A stretch of DNA of 64,000 nt, from assembly GCA_001596155.1 (NCBI GenBank), contig CP014771.1, positions 62,001-126,000 on the forward strand. The letters run 5' to 3'. Of this stretch, positions 25,837 through 34,077 are shown piece by piece. How positions within the stretch are numbered: position 1 is the first letter of the stretch; every line of letters starts with the position of its first letter. This DNA is from Hymenobacter psoromatis (GTDB lineage: Bacteria; Bacteroidota; Bacteroidia; Cytophagales; Hymenobacteraceae). The translations under genes were made by a program, and so were the position numbers. The notes beneath the pieces are model-generated. The model saw only the letters and a list, made by a program, of their open reading frames with translations, searched no databases and was not told the origin of the DNA.

Positions 25837-28183
25837 AGAATTTGAAATTATACGTCACTGACGGGATGAACGGAAACAGCGATACCTGCTGCGCCCGGTA
25901 GCCCGTCACCTGGTCCGTCACTTTGTCGCGGGTTTGCTCGAAGTAGATGAAGTAGGCGTTGCGCCGGTTATAAGCGTTATAAATGCTGAACGTGAGGTCG
26001 CGGTCGCCGCCAATGCGGGTAGGCCGCAGCTTGTACACCAGGCCCAGGTCGAGGCGGCTGTAGGGAATCATGCGGTACGAGTTGCGGTCGGGGTACACGG
26101 GCACGGCCTGGATGCCGCCCTGGTAAATATCCTGGATAGCAAAGCGGCCCAGCGGCAGGGTAGTGGGCGCGCCGCTCGTGTACACAAAGCTGGCCGTGAG
26201 CGAGACGCGCGGATTGAGCTGGTGAATAACTACGACGTTCAGGTTGTGCCGCCGGTCGTAGTTGGGGTAAAAATCCTGGCCGTTATTGATGCCCGTGGTA
26301 CCGAGCTGAGGCGGAAAATTGCGCTTGGTCCAGGCCAGCGTGTAGCCAATCCAGCCGGTAGTTTTGCCGGTCTTTTTCTCCAGATAAAGCTCATTGCCGT
26401 AGGCCCAGCCGCGCCCGAAAAGGAACTGCGTATCGAGGTTGTTATTGGCAAAAATCTGGGCCCCGTCTTTGAAGTCAATCTGGTTGTTGGCCCATTTGTA
26501 GTACACTTCATCGGTGAGCAAAAACTTGCCGCCGCCGAGCAAAAAGCTCGCGCCCGAGCTCACCTGCTGTGAGCGCTCGGGCTTCACCGAGAGGCGCGAC
26601 GGGTACCAGATATCGGTGGGCAGCGACGCGCCCGAGTTCGACACCAGATGCACGTACTGGTACATGAGCGCGTAGCTGGCTTTCAGCGCCACCTTGTCGG
26701 TGAGCGAATAGCGGGCCGATGCGCGCGGCTCCAGGCCGGCAAAGTGGTCGGTGCCGCTCTGAAAGCCTGACAGCCGCAGCCCTAATTCGGTCTGAAATTT
26801 ATCGTTAACCTTGATATTATCGCTGGCGTAAAGGCCGGCTTCCTGGCCGAGGTAATTAACGTCGGAATTGATATTCAGGCTGTTATCCTGCGAGCTGCGC
26901 TGCAAGCGCCCTACCCCGAAATTGTGGGCCGTAACCAGGGCACCAAACTTGATGGTGTGCTGGTCGTTGGGCACGTAGTCGAAATCGGTGCGCGCCGTGT
27001 AGTCCAGAATGGTCGAGCCCAGGTTGAAGGTAAACTGGTCAATGCTGTTGCCCAAATTATACTTGTACGAGGTCACCGACGCGGTGGTGTTGGCCGTGAG
27101 CCGGGGCGAAAACACGTGCTGCCAGCGCAGCGCGCCCAGCGTGTTGCCCCAGTTAAACGTGGCCTGAAAGCCATTGGGCGAGGTAAAGCCGAAGATATCG
27201 CGCCCCAGGTAGCCCGTAAAAAACAGCTGGTCCTGGGTGCCGAGCGTGTAGTTGGCCTTGGCGTTGAAGTCGTAGAAATAGTAGTCCGGGATGGGCGTGT
27301 AGTCTTCTTTGCTGGCATTGGCCCGGTTGAGGGCGCGGGTAAAAATGTCGAAATACGTGCGCCGCCCGCTCACGATAAACGAGCCTTTGCCCTTGCGTAT
27401 CGGCCCCTCAAAGCTGAGCCGCGACGAGATGAGGCCGATGCCGCCCGTGGTCACGAACTTGCCGCGGTCGCCTTCGCGCAGCTTCACATCGACCACCGAC
27501 GAAAGCCTACCCCCATACTGCGCCGGGAAGCCCGACTTATACAAATCGACGCTCTGCACGGCGTCGGAGTTGAACACCGAGAACAGCCCGAACAAGTGGT
27601 TGGGGTTGTAAACCACCACGTTATCGACCAGCACCAGGTTCTGGTCGGCCGAGCCGCCGCGCACGAATAAGCCGCTGCTGCCCTCGCCGCCGCTTTGCAC
27701 GCCGGGCTTGAGCTGCAGGGTTTTCAAAATATCGACCTCGCCAAACAGAGCGGGTAGCAATTTGGCCTCCCGAATGCTGAGGTGCTCGACGCCCATCTGG
27801 GTGGTTTGCAGCTTCTCTTTCAGCGTCTGCTCGCCCCGCACCACCACCTCGCCGAGCTCGCTAGCCACCGCTGCCAGCGTGAAACTGTGCTGCTGGTTGC
27901 GGTGCAGAGTCAGGCTCAGCGTCTGGGAGGTGTAGCCCACGAACGACACCACCACTTGCTGCGGCCCCTCGGGCAGGCTGAGTTTGTAGTGGCCATCGGC
28001 CTCGGCGGCCGTGCCCAGCCCCAGCGCTGGCACCGCCACCGAAGCGCCGGGCAGCACGCCGCCGTCGCTACCCCTCACTACCCCACTCAGCACGTGTTGC
28101 GCCTGGGCCCAGCCCAAGTGAGGAAAGGTTACTAGTAAAACACTGATTAATATAAAATTGCGTAGTAGCACGTCTCGAATCAT
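25835..28183 (-). CDS. TonB-dependent receptor with carboxypeptidase-regulatory-like N domain
   Basis: This 782-residue protein has a signal peptide (...HLGWAQ) and an N-terminal beta domain (LSGVVRGSDGGVLPGASVAV, about residues 32-115). A plug follows with PGVQSGGEGSSGLFVRGGSADQ-type sequence, ahead of a long beta-barrel ending FIPSVTYNFKF. It lacks the SusC VVVGYGT box and has no SusD neighbour, so it belongs to the TonB receptor group that pairs with DUF4249 proteins. The substrate (metal chelate, peptide or sugar) is unknown. Its last codons lie in a tandem-repeat tract. Confidence 0.9.
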   Translation of the reverse strand: MIRDVLLRNFILISVLLVTFPHLGWAQAQHVLSGVVRGSDGGVLPGASVAVPALGLGTAAEADGHYKLSLPEGPQQVVVSFVGYTSQTLSLTLHRNQQHSFTLAAVASELGEVVVRGEQTLKEKLQTTQMGVEHLSIREAKLLPALFGEVDILKTLQLKPGVQSGGEGSSGLFVRGGSADQNLVLVDNVVVYNPNHLFGLFSVFNSDAVQSVDLYKSGFPAQYGGRLSSVVDVKLREGDRGKFVTTGGIGLISSRLSFEGPIRKGKGSFIVSGRRTYFDIFTRALNRANASKEDYTPIPDYYFYDFNAKANYTLGTQDQLFFTGYLGRDIFGFTSPNGFQATFNWGNTLGALRWQHVFSPRLTANTTASVTSYKYNLGNSIDQFTFNLGSTILDYTARTDFDYVPNDQHTIKFGALVTAHNFGVGRLQRSSQDNSLNINSDVNYLGQEAGLYASDNIKVNDKFQTELGLRLSGFQSGTDHFAGLEPRASARYSLTDKVALKASYALMYQYVHLVSNSGASLPTDIWYPSRLSVKPERSQQVSSGASFLLGGGKFLLTDEVYYKWANNQIDFKDGAQIFANNNLDTQFLFGRGWAYGNELYLEKKTGKTTGWIGYTLAWTKRNFPPQLGTTGINNGQDFYPNYDRRHNLNVVVIHQLNPRVSLTASFVYTSGAPTTLPLGRFAIQDIYQGGIQAVPVYPDRNSYRMIPYSRLDLGLVYKLRPTRIGGDRDLTFSIYNAYNRRNAYFIYFEQTRDKVTDQVTGYRAQQVSLFPFIPSVTYNFKF

Positions 28184-28287
28184 AACACAAAGTAACGGCC
28201 CGCGGGCGCGTGTTGCGCCAACGCCGAGCGCGTTGCTTTAGTTTGTGGCCCGGCCACTTTCCTGCGCGGCAATACTACCCAGGCAGC

Positions 28288-28593
28288 TTATATATAAGCT
28301 CCCACTGCCTGCGCGAGCTGGGTGGCCGGCACCACGCCCGCCTGCCGCCACACCGGCTGCCCTTTGTGAAAAAGAATGAGAGTAGGGATGCTTTGTACCT
28401 TGAATTGCTGGGCCACCGCCTGGTTTTTGTCCACATCTATCTTAATGATGCGCAGCTTGCCCTCGTGCTGCGCGGCAAATTGCTGCAAGATGGGCGCCAT
28501 CGTCTTGCACGGGCCGCACCAATCAGCATAAAAATCGACCAGCACGGGCATGCCGGGGCTATTAATGAGTTCGGAAAAGGACTTGCGGGGCAT
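28288..28593 (-). CDS. trxA: thioredoxin
   Basis: The protein has 101 residues from MPRKSFSELINSPGMPVL. I choose ATG 28593 because the upstream leader is not thioredoxin-like. It has the active site FYADWCGPCK (Cys26/Cys29), the cis-proline loop SIPTLILF and a C-terminal helix. It is a cytoplasmic dithiol reductant for ribonucleotide reductase and other enzymes. Divergent from the deacetylase gene. Confidence 0.93.
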   Translation of the reverse strand: MPRKSFSELINSPGMPVLVDFYADWCGPCKTMAPILQQFAAQHEGKLRIIKIDVDKNQAVAQQFKVQSIPTLILFHKGQPVWRQAGVVPATQLAQAVGAYI

Positions 28594-28745
28594 GGCTTTT
28601 TTAAGTATGAAGTAGAAATTATGAATTGGGGCGGGGTAGGGCGGCAAGTGGTCGGCCGACTGCAAAAACTGGCAACGGTAAGTTTGTAGGCCAAAGCCAG
28701 CCCTGGGTTCAGGTAGTACCCATCTGCTGAGGCTACGGTTTCGTT

Positions 28746-29471
28746 TTGCCGCTTCCTAATCCGCTTACGCGCCCGCCAGCCTGGCTGCACCCGCTGTTTC
28801 CGGGCAGCGAGTGGCGGGGTGCGCCGGTGGGACCCACCGGCGCACCCCGCCTCTACCTCACCTTCGACGACGGCCCCATTCCCGACGAAACGCCCTGGGT
28901 GCTGGAGCAGCTAGCCGCCTACCAGGCCCCGGCTACGTTCTTTTGCGTGGGCGACAACCTGGCCCGCCACCCCGACATTGCCCGCGCCGCGCTGGCCGCC
29001 GGCCATCGCCTCGGCAACCACACTCAGCACCACCGCAGCGCCTGGAACACGCCCCGCGCCGCCTACCTGGCCGGCGTGGCCGAGTGCGAGCAAGTGCTGG
29101 ATGAATTGGGGCTTGGTGCTTGCTCAGTGCTTGGGGGGGATAAAGCAGCCGAGAATCTCAATCCCAAGCACCAAGCCCCAAGCACCAAGCCCCAAAACCC
29201 CCTCTTCCGCCCGCCCTATGGCCGCTTAACCTGGCCGGTGCTACGGGCGCTGCGCGGGCAGTACCGCATAATTATGTGGTCACTGCTTACCCGCGACTAC
29301 GACCCCGCCCTACCCCCCGAAACCGCGCTGCGCCTGACGCTGGCCGCCACCCGCCCCGGCGACATCGTGGTGCTGCACGACTCGCGCAAGGCCAGCCGCT
29401 CGCTGCGCTTTTTGCTGCCCCGGCTGCTGGCCCACTTCAGCGAGTTGGGCTACGAATTCGCGCTGTTATAA
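28746..29471 (+). CDS. polysaccharide deacetylase (NodB fold) carrying an in-frame repeat insert
   Basis: This 241-residue protein starts at TTG 28746; no ATG lies near, and an in-frame stop at 28728 bounds the frame. NodB motifs are RLYLTFDDGPIPDE (catalytic/metal Asp), GHRLGNHTQHH (metal His), FRPPYGRLT and VVLHDSRKASRS. The family removes acetyl groups from N-acetylglucosamine polymers or peptidoglycan. Between CEQVLDELG and FRPPYG lie about 25 to 30 extra residues (GACSVLGGDKAAENLNPKH...). They are encoded by a dispersed palindromic repeat, so the insert is recent and probably lies in a surface loop. First gene of a five-gene plus-strand run. Confidence 0.88.
   Translation: MPLPNPLTRPPAWLHPLFPGSEWRGAPVGPTGAPRLYLTFDDGPIPDETPWVLEQLAAYQAPATFFCVGDNLARHPDIARAALAAGHRLGNHTQHHRSAWNTPRAAYLAGVAECEQVLDELGLGACSVLGGDKAAENLNPKHQAPSTKPQNPLFRPPYGRLTWPVLRALRGQYRIIMWSLLTRDYDPALPPETALRLTLAATRPGDIVVLHDSRKASRSLRFLLPRLLAHFSELGYEFALL
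29106..29197. repeat. family D repeat (TTGGGGCTTGGTGCTTG) inside a coding sequence
   Basis: The left arm 29106-29122 and right arm 29165-29181 are exact complements. A further partial copy (GCACCAAGCCCCAA) follows directly. The same family occurs at 35181-35270. The insert keeps the deacetylase frame open. Confidence 0.85.
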
Positions 29472-29483
29472 GTTGATTGTCAG

Positions 29484-30608
29484 ATGCTGAGCCTGCTATT
29501 TTGCGTGAGCGTCGCCTACTGCCTGCTGTGGCTGGGCTGGCTGGCCTACGTGACGTGGCGGTTGGCCCGGCGCACGGGCGCGCCCGCGCCGGTGGCGCTG
29601 CCCACGCCGCTGCCGCGCGTGAGCATTCTCATCGCGGCCCGCAACGAAGCGGCCGCCCTGCCGCGCTGCCTGGCCAGCGTGCGGGCGCTCGCCTACCCCC
29701 CCCATTTGCTCGAAGTGCTGCTCGGCGACGATGCCAGCACCGACGCCACCCGCGCCGTGGCCGAGGCCGCCATGTGGGGCTTTGCGGGTGATTTTCAGGT
29801 AATTTCTATTACCGATACATTGGGCCCGGCGCGGGGCAAGGCCAACGTGCTGGCCCACCTGGCCCGCCGCGCCACTGCTGACTATCTGCTCATTACCGAT
29901 GCCGACATTGCCCTACCCCCCACCTGGGTGCCGGCCATGCTGGCCCACGCCGCGCCGGACGTGGGCACCGTCACGGGCCTCACGGTGGTGCAGGGGCCGG
30001 GCTGGCTGGCCCGCCTCCAGGGCCTCGACTGGCTGCTCTCGCTGGCCTCCATGCAGGTGGCCACCGACGCGGGCCAGCCCATGACGGCGATGGGTAACAA
30101 CATGCTCGTGACCCGCGCCGCCTACCGCGCCACCGGCGGCTATGAGGCGCTGCCATTCTCCATCACCGAAGATTTTGCCCTGTTTGAGGCCGTGAACGCG
30201 CGGGGCTACGGCTTCCGGCAACTGTTCGAGCCAGCCGTGCGGGCGGCCTCGCTGCCGGCGGGCTCGTGGGCCGAGTTGCTGCGGCAGCGCCTGCGCTGGA
30301 TGCGCGGCGCGGCGGCCTTGCCCCCCAAGGTGCAGGTGAGCTTGGTGCTGTTTAGTGGCTACTGGCTGGCGGTGGTGGGCCTGCTGCTGGCCGGCCGGCC
30401 GGCCTGGGCGCTGGGCGCGCTGGCCCTCAAAATAGCCGCCCAGGGCCTCATGGCCGGGGTGGCCGCGCGCCGCGCCGGCCTACCCCCCCCGGCTGGGTTG
30501 GTGGTAGTCGGCTACGAGTTTTTTTCGTTAGCGCTCCTCACTGACCTCACCATCCGGCGCGTATTTGGGCCTAAAAAAGTTGATTGGAAAGGGCGGGCTT
30601 ATCAATGA
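29484..30608 (+). CDS. family 2 glycosyltransferase, membrane-bound
   Basis: This 374-residue protein has an N-terminal membrane helix (LLFCVSVAYCLLWLGWLAYV). The GT2 domain shows VSILIAARNEAAALPRCLAS, LLGDDASTD, LITDADIALPPTW (metal-binding Asp), ITEDFALFEA (catalytic Asp) and the acceptor motif QRLRWMRG. Two or more C-terminal helices follow. It probably extends a polysaccharide at the inner membrane. It starts 12 bases after the deacetylase stop, an arrangement typical of envelope-polysaccharide synthesis. Product unknown. Confidence 0.92.
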   Translation: MLSLLFCVSVAYCLLWLGWLAYVTWRLARRTGAPAPVALPTPLPRVSILIAARNEAAALPRCLASVRALAYPPHLLEVLLGDDASTDATRAVAEAAMWGFAGDFQVISITDTLGPARGKANVLAHLARRATADYLLITDADIALPPTWVPAMLAHAAPDVGTVTGLTVVQGPGWLARLQGLDWLLSLASMQVATDAGQPMTAMGNNMLVTRAAYRATGGYEALPFSITEDFALFEAVNARGYGFRQLFEPAVRAASLPAGSWAELLRQRLRWMRGAAALPPKVQVSLVLFSGYWLAVVGLLLAGRPAWALGALALKIAAQGLMAGVAARRAGLPPPAGLVVVGYEFFSLALLTDLTIRRVFGPKKVDWKGRAYQ

Positions 30609-30618
30609 GCAGTTAATA

Positions 30619-31041
30619 ATGAGCAGTGAGCAAGTTGTTATTCAGCCCATTGCTGCCGTGCAGACCTACGCCCTGCGCCACGCGGTGCTGTGGCCCGATA
30701 AGCCGCCGGCCTACGTGCGGCTGCCCGACGACGACGCGGGCCAGCATTTCGGCGCGTTCGTGGCGGGCGAGCTGCGGGCGGTAATTTCGCTGTTCGTGAC
30801 GCCCGCGGGTGAGGCGCGCTTTCGCAAGTTTGCCACCGACCCGGCCTGGCAGGGTAGGGGCCTGGGCACGGCGCTGCTGCGGCACACCAGGCAGGCGGCG
30901 CGGGCGCGGGGAGCCACCGCGCTTTGGTGCGATGCCCGCCAGAATGCCCTGCCGTTTTACCAGCGTTTTGGCTTGGTGCCGGAGGGCGACGTTTTTTACA
31001 AAGGCGACATTGCGTATTTGCGGCTGCGCTGCGCGCTTTAA
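30619..31041 (+). CDS. GNAT-family acetyltransferase
   Basis: The protein has about 140 residues from MSSEQVVIQPIAAVQTYALR. The ATG at 30619 is preferred over an upstream start that overlaps the glycosyltransferase gene. Acetyl-CoA binding motif A is KFATDPAWQGRGLGTALLRH, and the C-terminal motif is ALPFYQRFGLVPEGDVFYKG. The acceptor (small molecule or protein) is unknown. It lies 10 bases downstream of the glycosyltransferase. Confidence 0.9.
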   Translation: MSSEQVVIQPIAAVQTYALRHAVLWPDKPPAYVRLPDDDAGQHFGAFVAGELRAVISLFVTPAGEARFRKFATDPAWQGRGLGTALLRHTRQAARARGATALWCDARQNALPFYQRFGLVPEGDVFYKGDIAYLRLRCAL

Positions 31042-31059
31042 GAAGATAATCTGCTTAGT

Positions 31060-31833
31060 ATGAAGTTAATAGAAACCCACGCGCACCTCTATTCCGAGCA
31101 ATTCCGGCCCGACCAGGCCGAGGCGCTGCACCGCGCCGTGGCGGCGGGCGTCGGCACCATTTTGCTGCCCAACGTGGACCACTCGACCATCGACGCCATG
31201 CTGGAGTTGGAGGCCATCGCCCCCGGCACCTGCCACGCCATGATGGGCCTGCACCCCTGCTCGGTGGGGCCAACTTTTGAAAAGGACCTGCAGGAAGTGG
31301 CCGACTGGCTGGCCCGGCGGCCCTTCGTGGCGGTGGGCGAGTGTGGCATCGACCTCTACTGGGACAAAACCTACCTGCCGCAGCAGCAAGCAGCCCTGCG
31401 CGAGCAGCTGCGCCTGGCCAAGCAGTACGATTTGCCCATCGTGCTGCACACCCGCAACGCCTTCGAAGAGGCCTACGAACTGGTGGCCGAAGCCCAGGAT
31501 GGCAGCCTGCGCGGCGTGTTTCACTGCTTCTCCGATGGCCTGGCCGAAGCCGAACGTATTATCGCCCTGGGCTTTAAGCTGGGAATCGGGGGGGTAGCAA
31601 CCTTCAAAAACGGCGGCCTCGACCAAGTGCTGCCCCATGTGGGCCTGGAGCACCTGGTGCTCGAAACCGACTGCCCCTACCTGGCTCCGGTGCCCTACCG
31701 CGGCAAGCGCAACGAGCCGGCCTACCTGCCCCTGGTGCTGCACCGCGTGGCCACGTTGCTGGGCCAGTCGCCCGATGCCGTAGCCGGGGCCACCACCCGC
31801 ACCGCCCGCGAGCTATTCCGGCTGGCGGAGTAA
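31060..31833 (+). CDS. tatD: TatD-family metal-dependent hydrolase
   Basis: This 257-residue TIM-barrel has all usual metal ligands: MKLIETHAHLY, VAVGECGIDLYW, VLHTRNAFEEA, GVFHCFSDG and LVLETDCPYLAPVPYRGKRN. TatD proteins are 3'-5' DNases or quality-control nucleases. It lies 18 bases after the GNAT gene, in the same run. Confidence 0.93.
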   Translation: MKLIETHAHLYSEQFRPDQAEALHRAVAAGVGTILLPNVDHSTIDAMLELEAIAPGTCHAMMGLHPCSVGPTFEKDLQEVADWLARRPFVAVGECGIDLYWDKTYLPQQQAALREQLRLAKQYDLPIVLHTRNAFEEAYELVAEAQDGSLRGVFHCFSDGLAEAERIIALGFKLGIGGVATFKNGGLDQVLPHVGLEHLVLETDCPYLAPVPYRGKRNEPAYLPLVLHRVATLLGQSPDAVAGATTRTARELFRLAE

Positions 31834-31835
31834 CT

Positions 31836-31921
31836 ATGAATTATGAATTATTTTCCGGTTCTCATTTCTTGCCCTCTTCCTCTTTATTCAATTCATGATT
31901 CATAATTTCTAATTCATAATT
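31836..31921. repeat. AT-rich inverted repeat between tatD and ansA
   Basis: AATTATGAATTA (31839-31850) pairs with TAATTCATAATT (31910-31921). Both arms sit in tandem ATTATGA-like units. It starts two bases after the tatD stop and ends four bases before the asparaginase ATG. Confidence 0.8.
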
Positions 31922-31925
31922 AAAA

Positions 31926-33002
31926 ATGAGCTTACCCCTGTTGGCGCTGCCCACTGCCGCCGATGCCGCCGACGCGGCGGCCCCGCGTCTGCTCATTCTC
32001 TACACCGGCGGCACGGTGGGCATGGCCGTGAACCGGCGGCAGGAGCTGGTGCCCATGCACTTTAGCAAGCTGGGCAAACGCATGCCCGAGCTGCGCCAGC
32101 TGCCCTACCGCCTGGAGCTGCTGGCCTTTCCGCAGCCTATCGACAGCAGCAACGTGACACCCGCCGACTGGCTGCTGCTGGCCCAGCTCATCGGGTTGCA
32201 CTATGCTGATTTTGATGGGTTTGTGATTTTGCATGGCACTGATACGATGGCTTATTCGGCGGCGGCGCTCAGCTTTTTGCTCGAATATCTGGGCAAGCCG
32301 GTCATTTTCACCGGGGCGCAGGTGCCCGTGGGCCGCACCCGCTCCGATGCCACCCGCAACCTACTCACGGCCTTGGAGATAGCCGCCGCGCGCCACCCCC
32401 GCGCCCACACCGTGCGCCTGCCCGAGGTGGGCTTGTTTTTCAACGACGTGCTTATTCGCGGCACCCGCGCCAAAAAGGTCGAGAGCCAGCAGTTCGCCGC
32501 CTTCAAAAGCGAGAACTACCCGCCGCTGGTCCGCGCCGGCATCAACCTCGATTTCAACGATAAAAGCATTCGCCTGCTGCCCGCCGCCCGCCTCAAAGTG
32601 CACCAGAAGCTGGAGGAAAAAGTAGCCGTACTGCGGCTGTTTCCGGGCATCACGGAGGGGGTAGTGGAGGCCGTGCTGAGCGTGCCCGGCCTGCGCGGCT
32701 GCGTGCTCGAAACCTATGGCTCGGGCAATGCGCCCACCGCGCCGTGGTTCCTGGCCTGCCTCGAACGGGCCTATGCCCGAGGGGTTTACCTGCTCAACGT
32801 GAGCCAGTGCGAGGAGGGTAGGGTGGTGCAGGGCCACTACGAAACCAGCGCCCGCCTCGCCGGCCTGGGCATCATCGGCGGCGACGACATCACCACCGAG
32901 GCCGCCATTACCAAGCTCATGTTCGTGCTTGGCCTGGGGCGCAATGAGGTCGAAACCCGGCAGCTGCTCAGCCATGACCTGCGCGGCGAGATTACCCTGT
33001 AG
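31926..33002 (+). CDS. ansA: type I L-asparaginase
   Basis: This 358-residue protein has no signal peptide, so it is cytoplasmic. Active-site motifs are LLILYTGGTVGMAVN (catalytic Thr) and VILHGTDTMAYSAAALSFLL (Thr/Asp), with the usual PVIFTGAQVPVGRTRSDA. A C-terminal allosteric-type domain follows (LYGSGN-like ETYGSGNAPT). It hydrolyses asparagine to aspartate and ammonia. Last gene of the plus-strand run, before tRNA-Ser. Confidence 0.93.
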   Translation: MSLPLLALPTAADAADAAAPRLLILYTGGTVGMAVNRRQELVPMHFSKLGKRMPELRQLPYRLELLAFPQPIDSSNVTPADWLLLAQLIGLHYADFDGFVILHGTDTMAYSAAALSFLLEYLGKPVIFTGAQVPVGRTRSDATRNLLTALEIAAARHPRAHTVRLPEVGLFFNDVLIRGTRAKKVESQQFAAFKSENYPPLVRAGINLDFNDKSIRLLPAARLKVHQKLEEKVAVLRLFPGITEGVVEAVLSVPGLRGCVLETYGSGNAPTAPWFLACLERAYARGVYLLNVSQCEEGRVVQGHYETSARLAGLGIIGGDDITTEAAITKLMFVLGLGRNEVETRQLLSHDLRGEITL

Positions 33003-33013
33003 GGTGAGCGGAT

Positions 33014-33113
33014 GTGTGGTAAGTTTAGCTTGCCGTTTTAGCTGCTGCGGCCCGCGTCCGGCAGGCTAAAGCCTACCCTACATTCTCCCGGCAAGCCGAA
33101 GCTTACCGCACAC
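33014..33113. repeat. family F repeat cluster (CGGCAAGCCGAAGCTTACC units)
   Basis: Three related units of about 20 bases occur: an inverted one at 33018-33035 and two direct ones at 33058-33077 and 33088-33107. The outer units form an imperfect hairpin. One further unit lies at 44715-44741. Confidence 0.7.
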
Positions 33114-33127
33114 TGCGCTTTCCTGCC

Positions 33128-33135
33128 TATCTTTG
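33128..33135 (+). promoter_or_regulatory. minus-7 element of the tRNA-Ser promoter
   Basis: TATCTTTG matches TAnnTTTG and lies 11 bases before the mature tRNA 5' end. No clear TTTG box is visible at the expected distance upstream. Confidence 0.6.
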
Positions 33136-33146
33136 CAGCCCCATTC

Positions 33147-33234
33147 AGAGAGGTGTCCGAGTGGTCGAAGGAGCACGCCTGGAAAGTGTGTATAGCCCAA
33201 AAGGTTATCGTGGGTTCGAATCCCATCCTCTCTG
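33147..33234 (+). tRNA. tRNA-Ser (anticodon GGA)
   Basis: The acceptor stem AGAGAGG (33147-33153) pairs with CCTCTCT (33227-33233), discriminator G. The anticodon arm CACGC-CTGGAAA-GTGTG places GGA in the loop. The long variable arm (TATAGCC...GGTTATC) and the GGGTTCGAATCCC T arm are typical of serine tRNAs. CCA is not fully encoded. Confidence 0.96.
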
Positions 33235-33236
33235 CA

Positions 33237-33271
33237 AAAAGCCCCGTTTCCAAGTTGGAAGCGGGGCTTTT
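33237..33271 (+). terminator. intrinsic terminator after tRNA-Ser
   Basis: GCCCCGTTTCCAA pairs with TTGGAAGCGGGGC and is followed by TTTT, directly behind the tRNA. Confidence 0.85.
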
Positions 33272-33272
33272 G

Positions 33273-34077
33273 ATTTTGTGAGAAATGGTCGCCAACGAGC
33301 TCCTTACAAAAGCTTTTCGCGGGTGACGTTTGAATAACTGCGTAATAGCAGTGAACAATATTCCCAGCCTTATTTTGAAAAATAAGCTGAGCAAAATTAG
33401 TCAGGGACTACTTCGCCCAGATGTTTTGAGCGGACTCGAACGGTCATAGCAAACGCTAGCCAGCAGGCAGCAGATAAAATGCAATTTTATCCGCTGCCTG
33501 CAATCCCGAACTCAGAGTTGATTAGCTGTAGTGCGCCGGATTAGAAAATTCTAATTTCTTTCCAATACTACGTTAATACGACCACCGCAATTTTGTCTCA
33601 ATACCCTTGGCCTTTGGGCCAGCACGCCCTACCAAGCGGGTACGCTAGTGGCGGTTCAGCCAGTCACAATGCAACTTCTTTATCTAGTCTTCCTCGTTTC
33701 TTCATGTCTTCTTAATAGCAAAATGCTGACTTTTGTATCACCCAGCACTCGATACTGGTAATTCAGTGTCGGCTTATTCCCACCATTCTACGCTCATAAA
33801 ATTTGAATTGGGGCCAGCATGTTGCTGGCATTCAAAAGCTTTTTGCTTTTTGAATATAGCTGATAGATAGGCATGCAAAACATAGTAGTTGAAATATCCA
33901 TTCGCGGGATGGGTTTTGTATTTTGGCAACGATGTCTGTCGGACAACCAATGAGCCAACCAACATAAAGACGGGCTGACTTTGTAGTGCCGGCTGCCAAC
34001 CTACTGTTGGGGCTGGTAATCATTGTTTGCCTGGTTTCCTACCTATAAATTTTTTCTGGATTACCAAGCGCTTAGTT
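33273..34077. other. gene-poor, AT-richer stretch downstream of tRNA-Ser
   Basis: About 800 bases with visibly lower GC than the surroundings. Only short frames without family resemblance occur. It contains one strong hairpin (33463-33501). I see no integrase, transposase remnant or repeat of the tRNA 3' end. Confidence 0.6.
33463..33501. repeat. hairpin with 17 paired bases
   Basis: GCAGGCAGC-A-GATAAAAT (33463-33480) pairs with ATTTTATC-C-GCTGCCTGC (33484-33501) around a 3-base loop. No T run follows, so its role is unclear. Confidence 0.7.

Noticed and set aside
29106..29197. Possible frameshift or assembly error in the deacetylase
   Set aside because: The frame stays open and all NodB motifs are in one frame; a dispersed repeat explains the insert.
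33774..34023. Two 63-codon minus-strand frames in the gap after tRNA-Ser
   Set aside because: AT-rich spacer translation, no family resemblance, no start signals.
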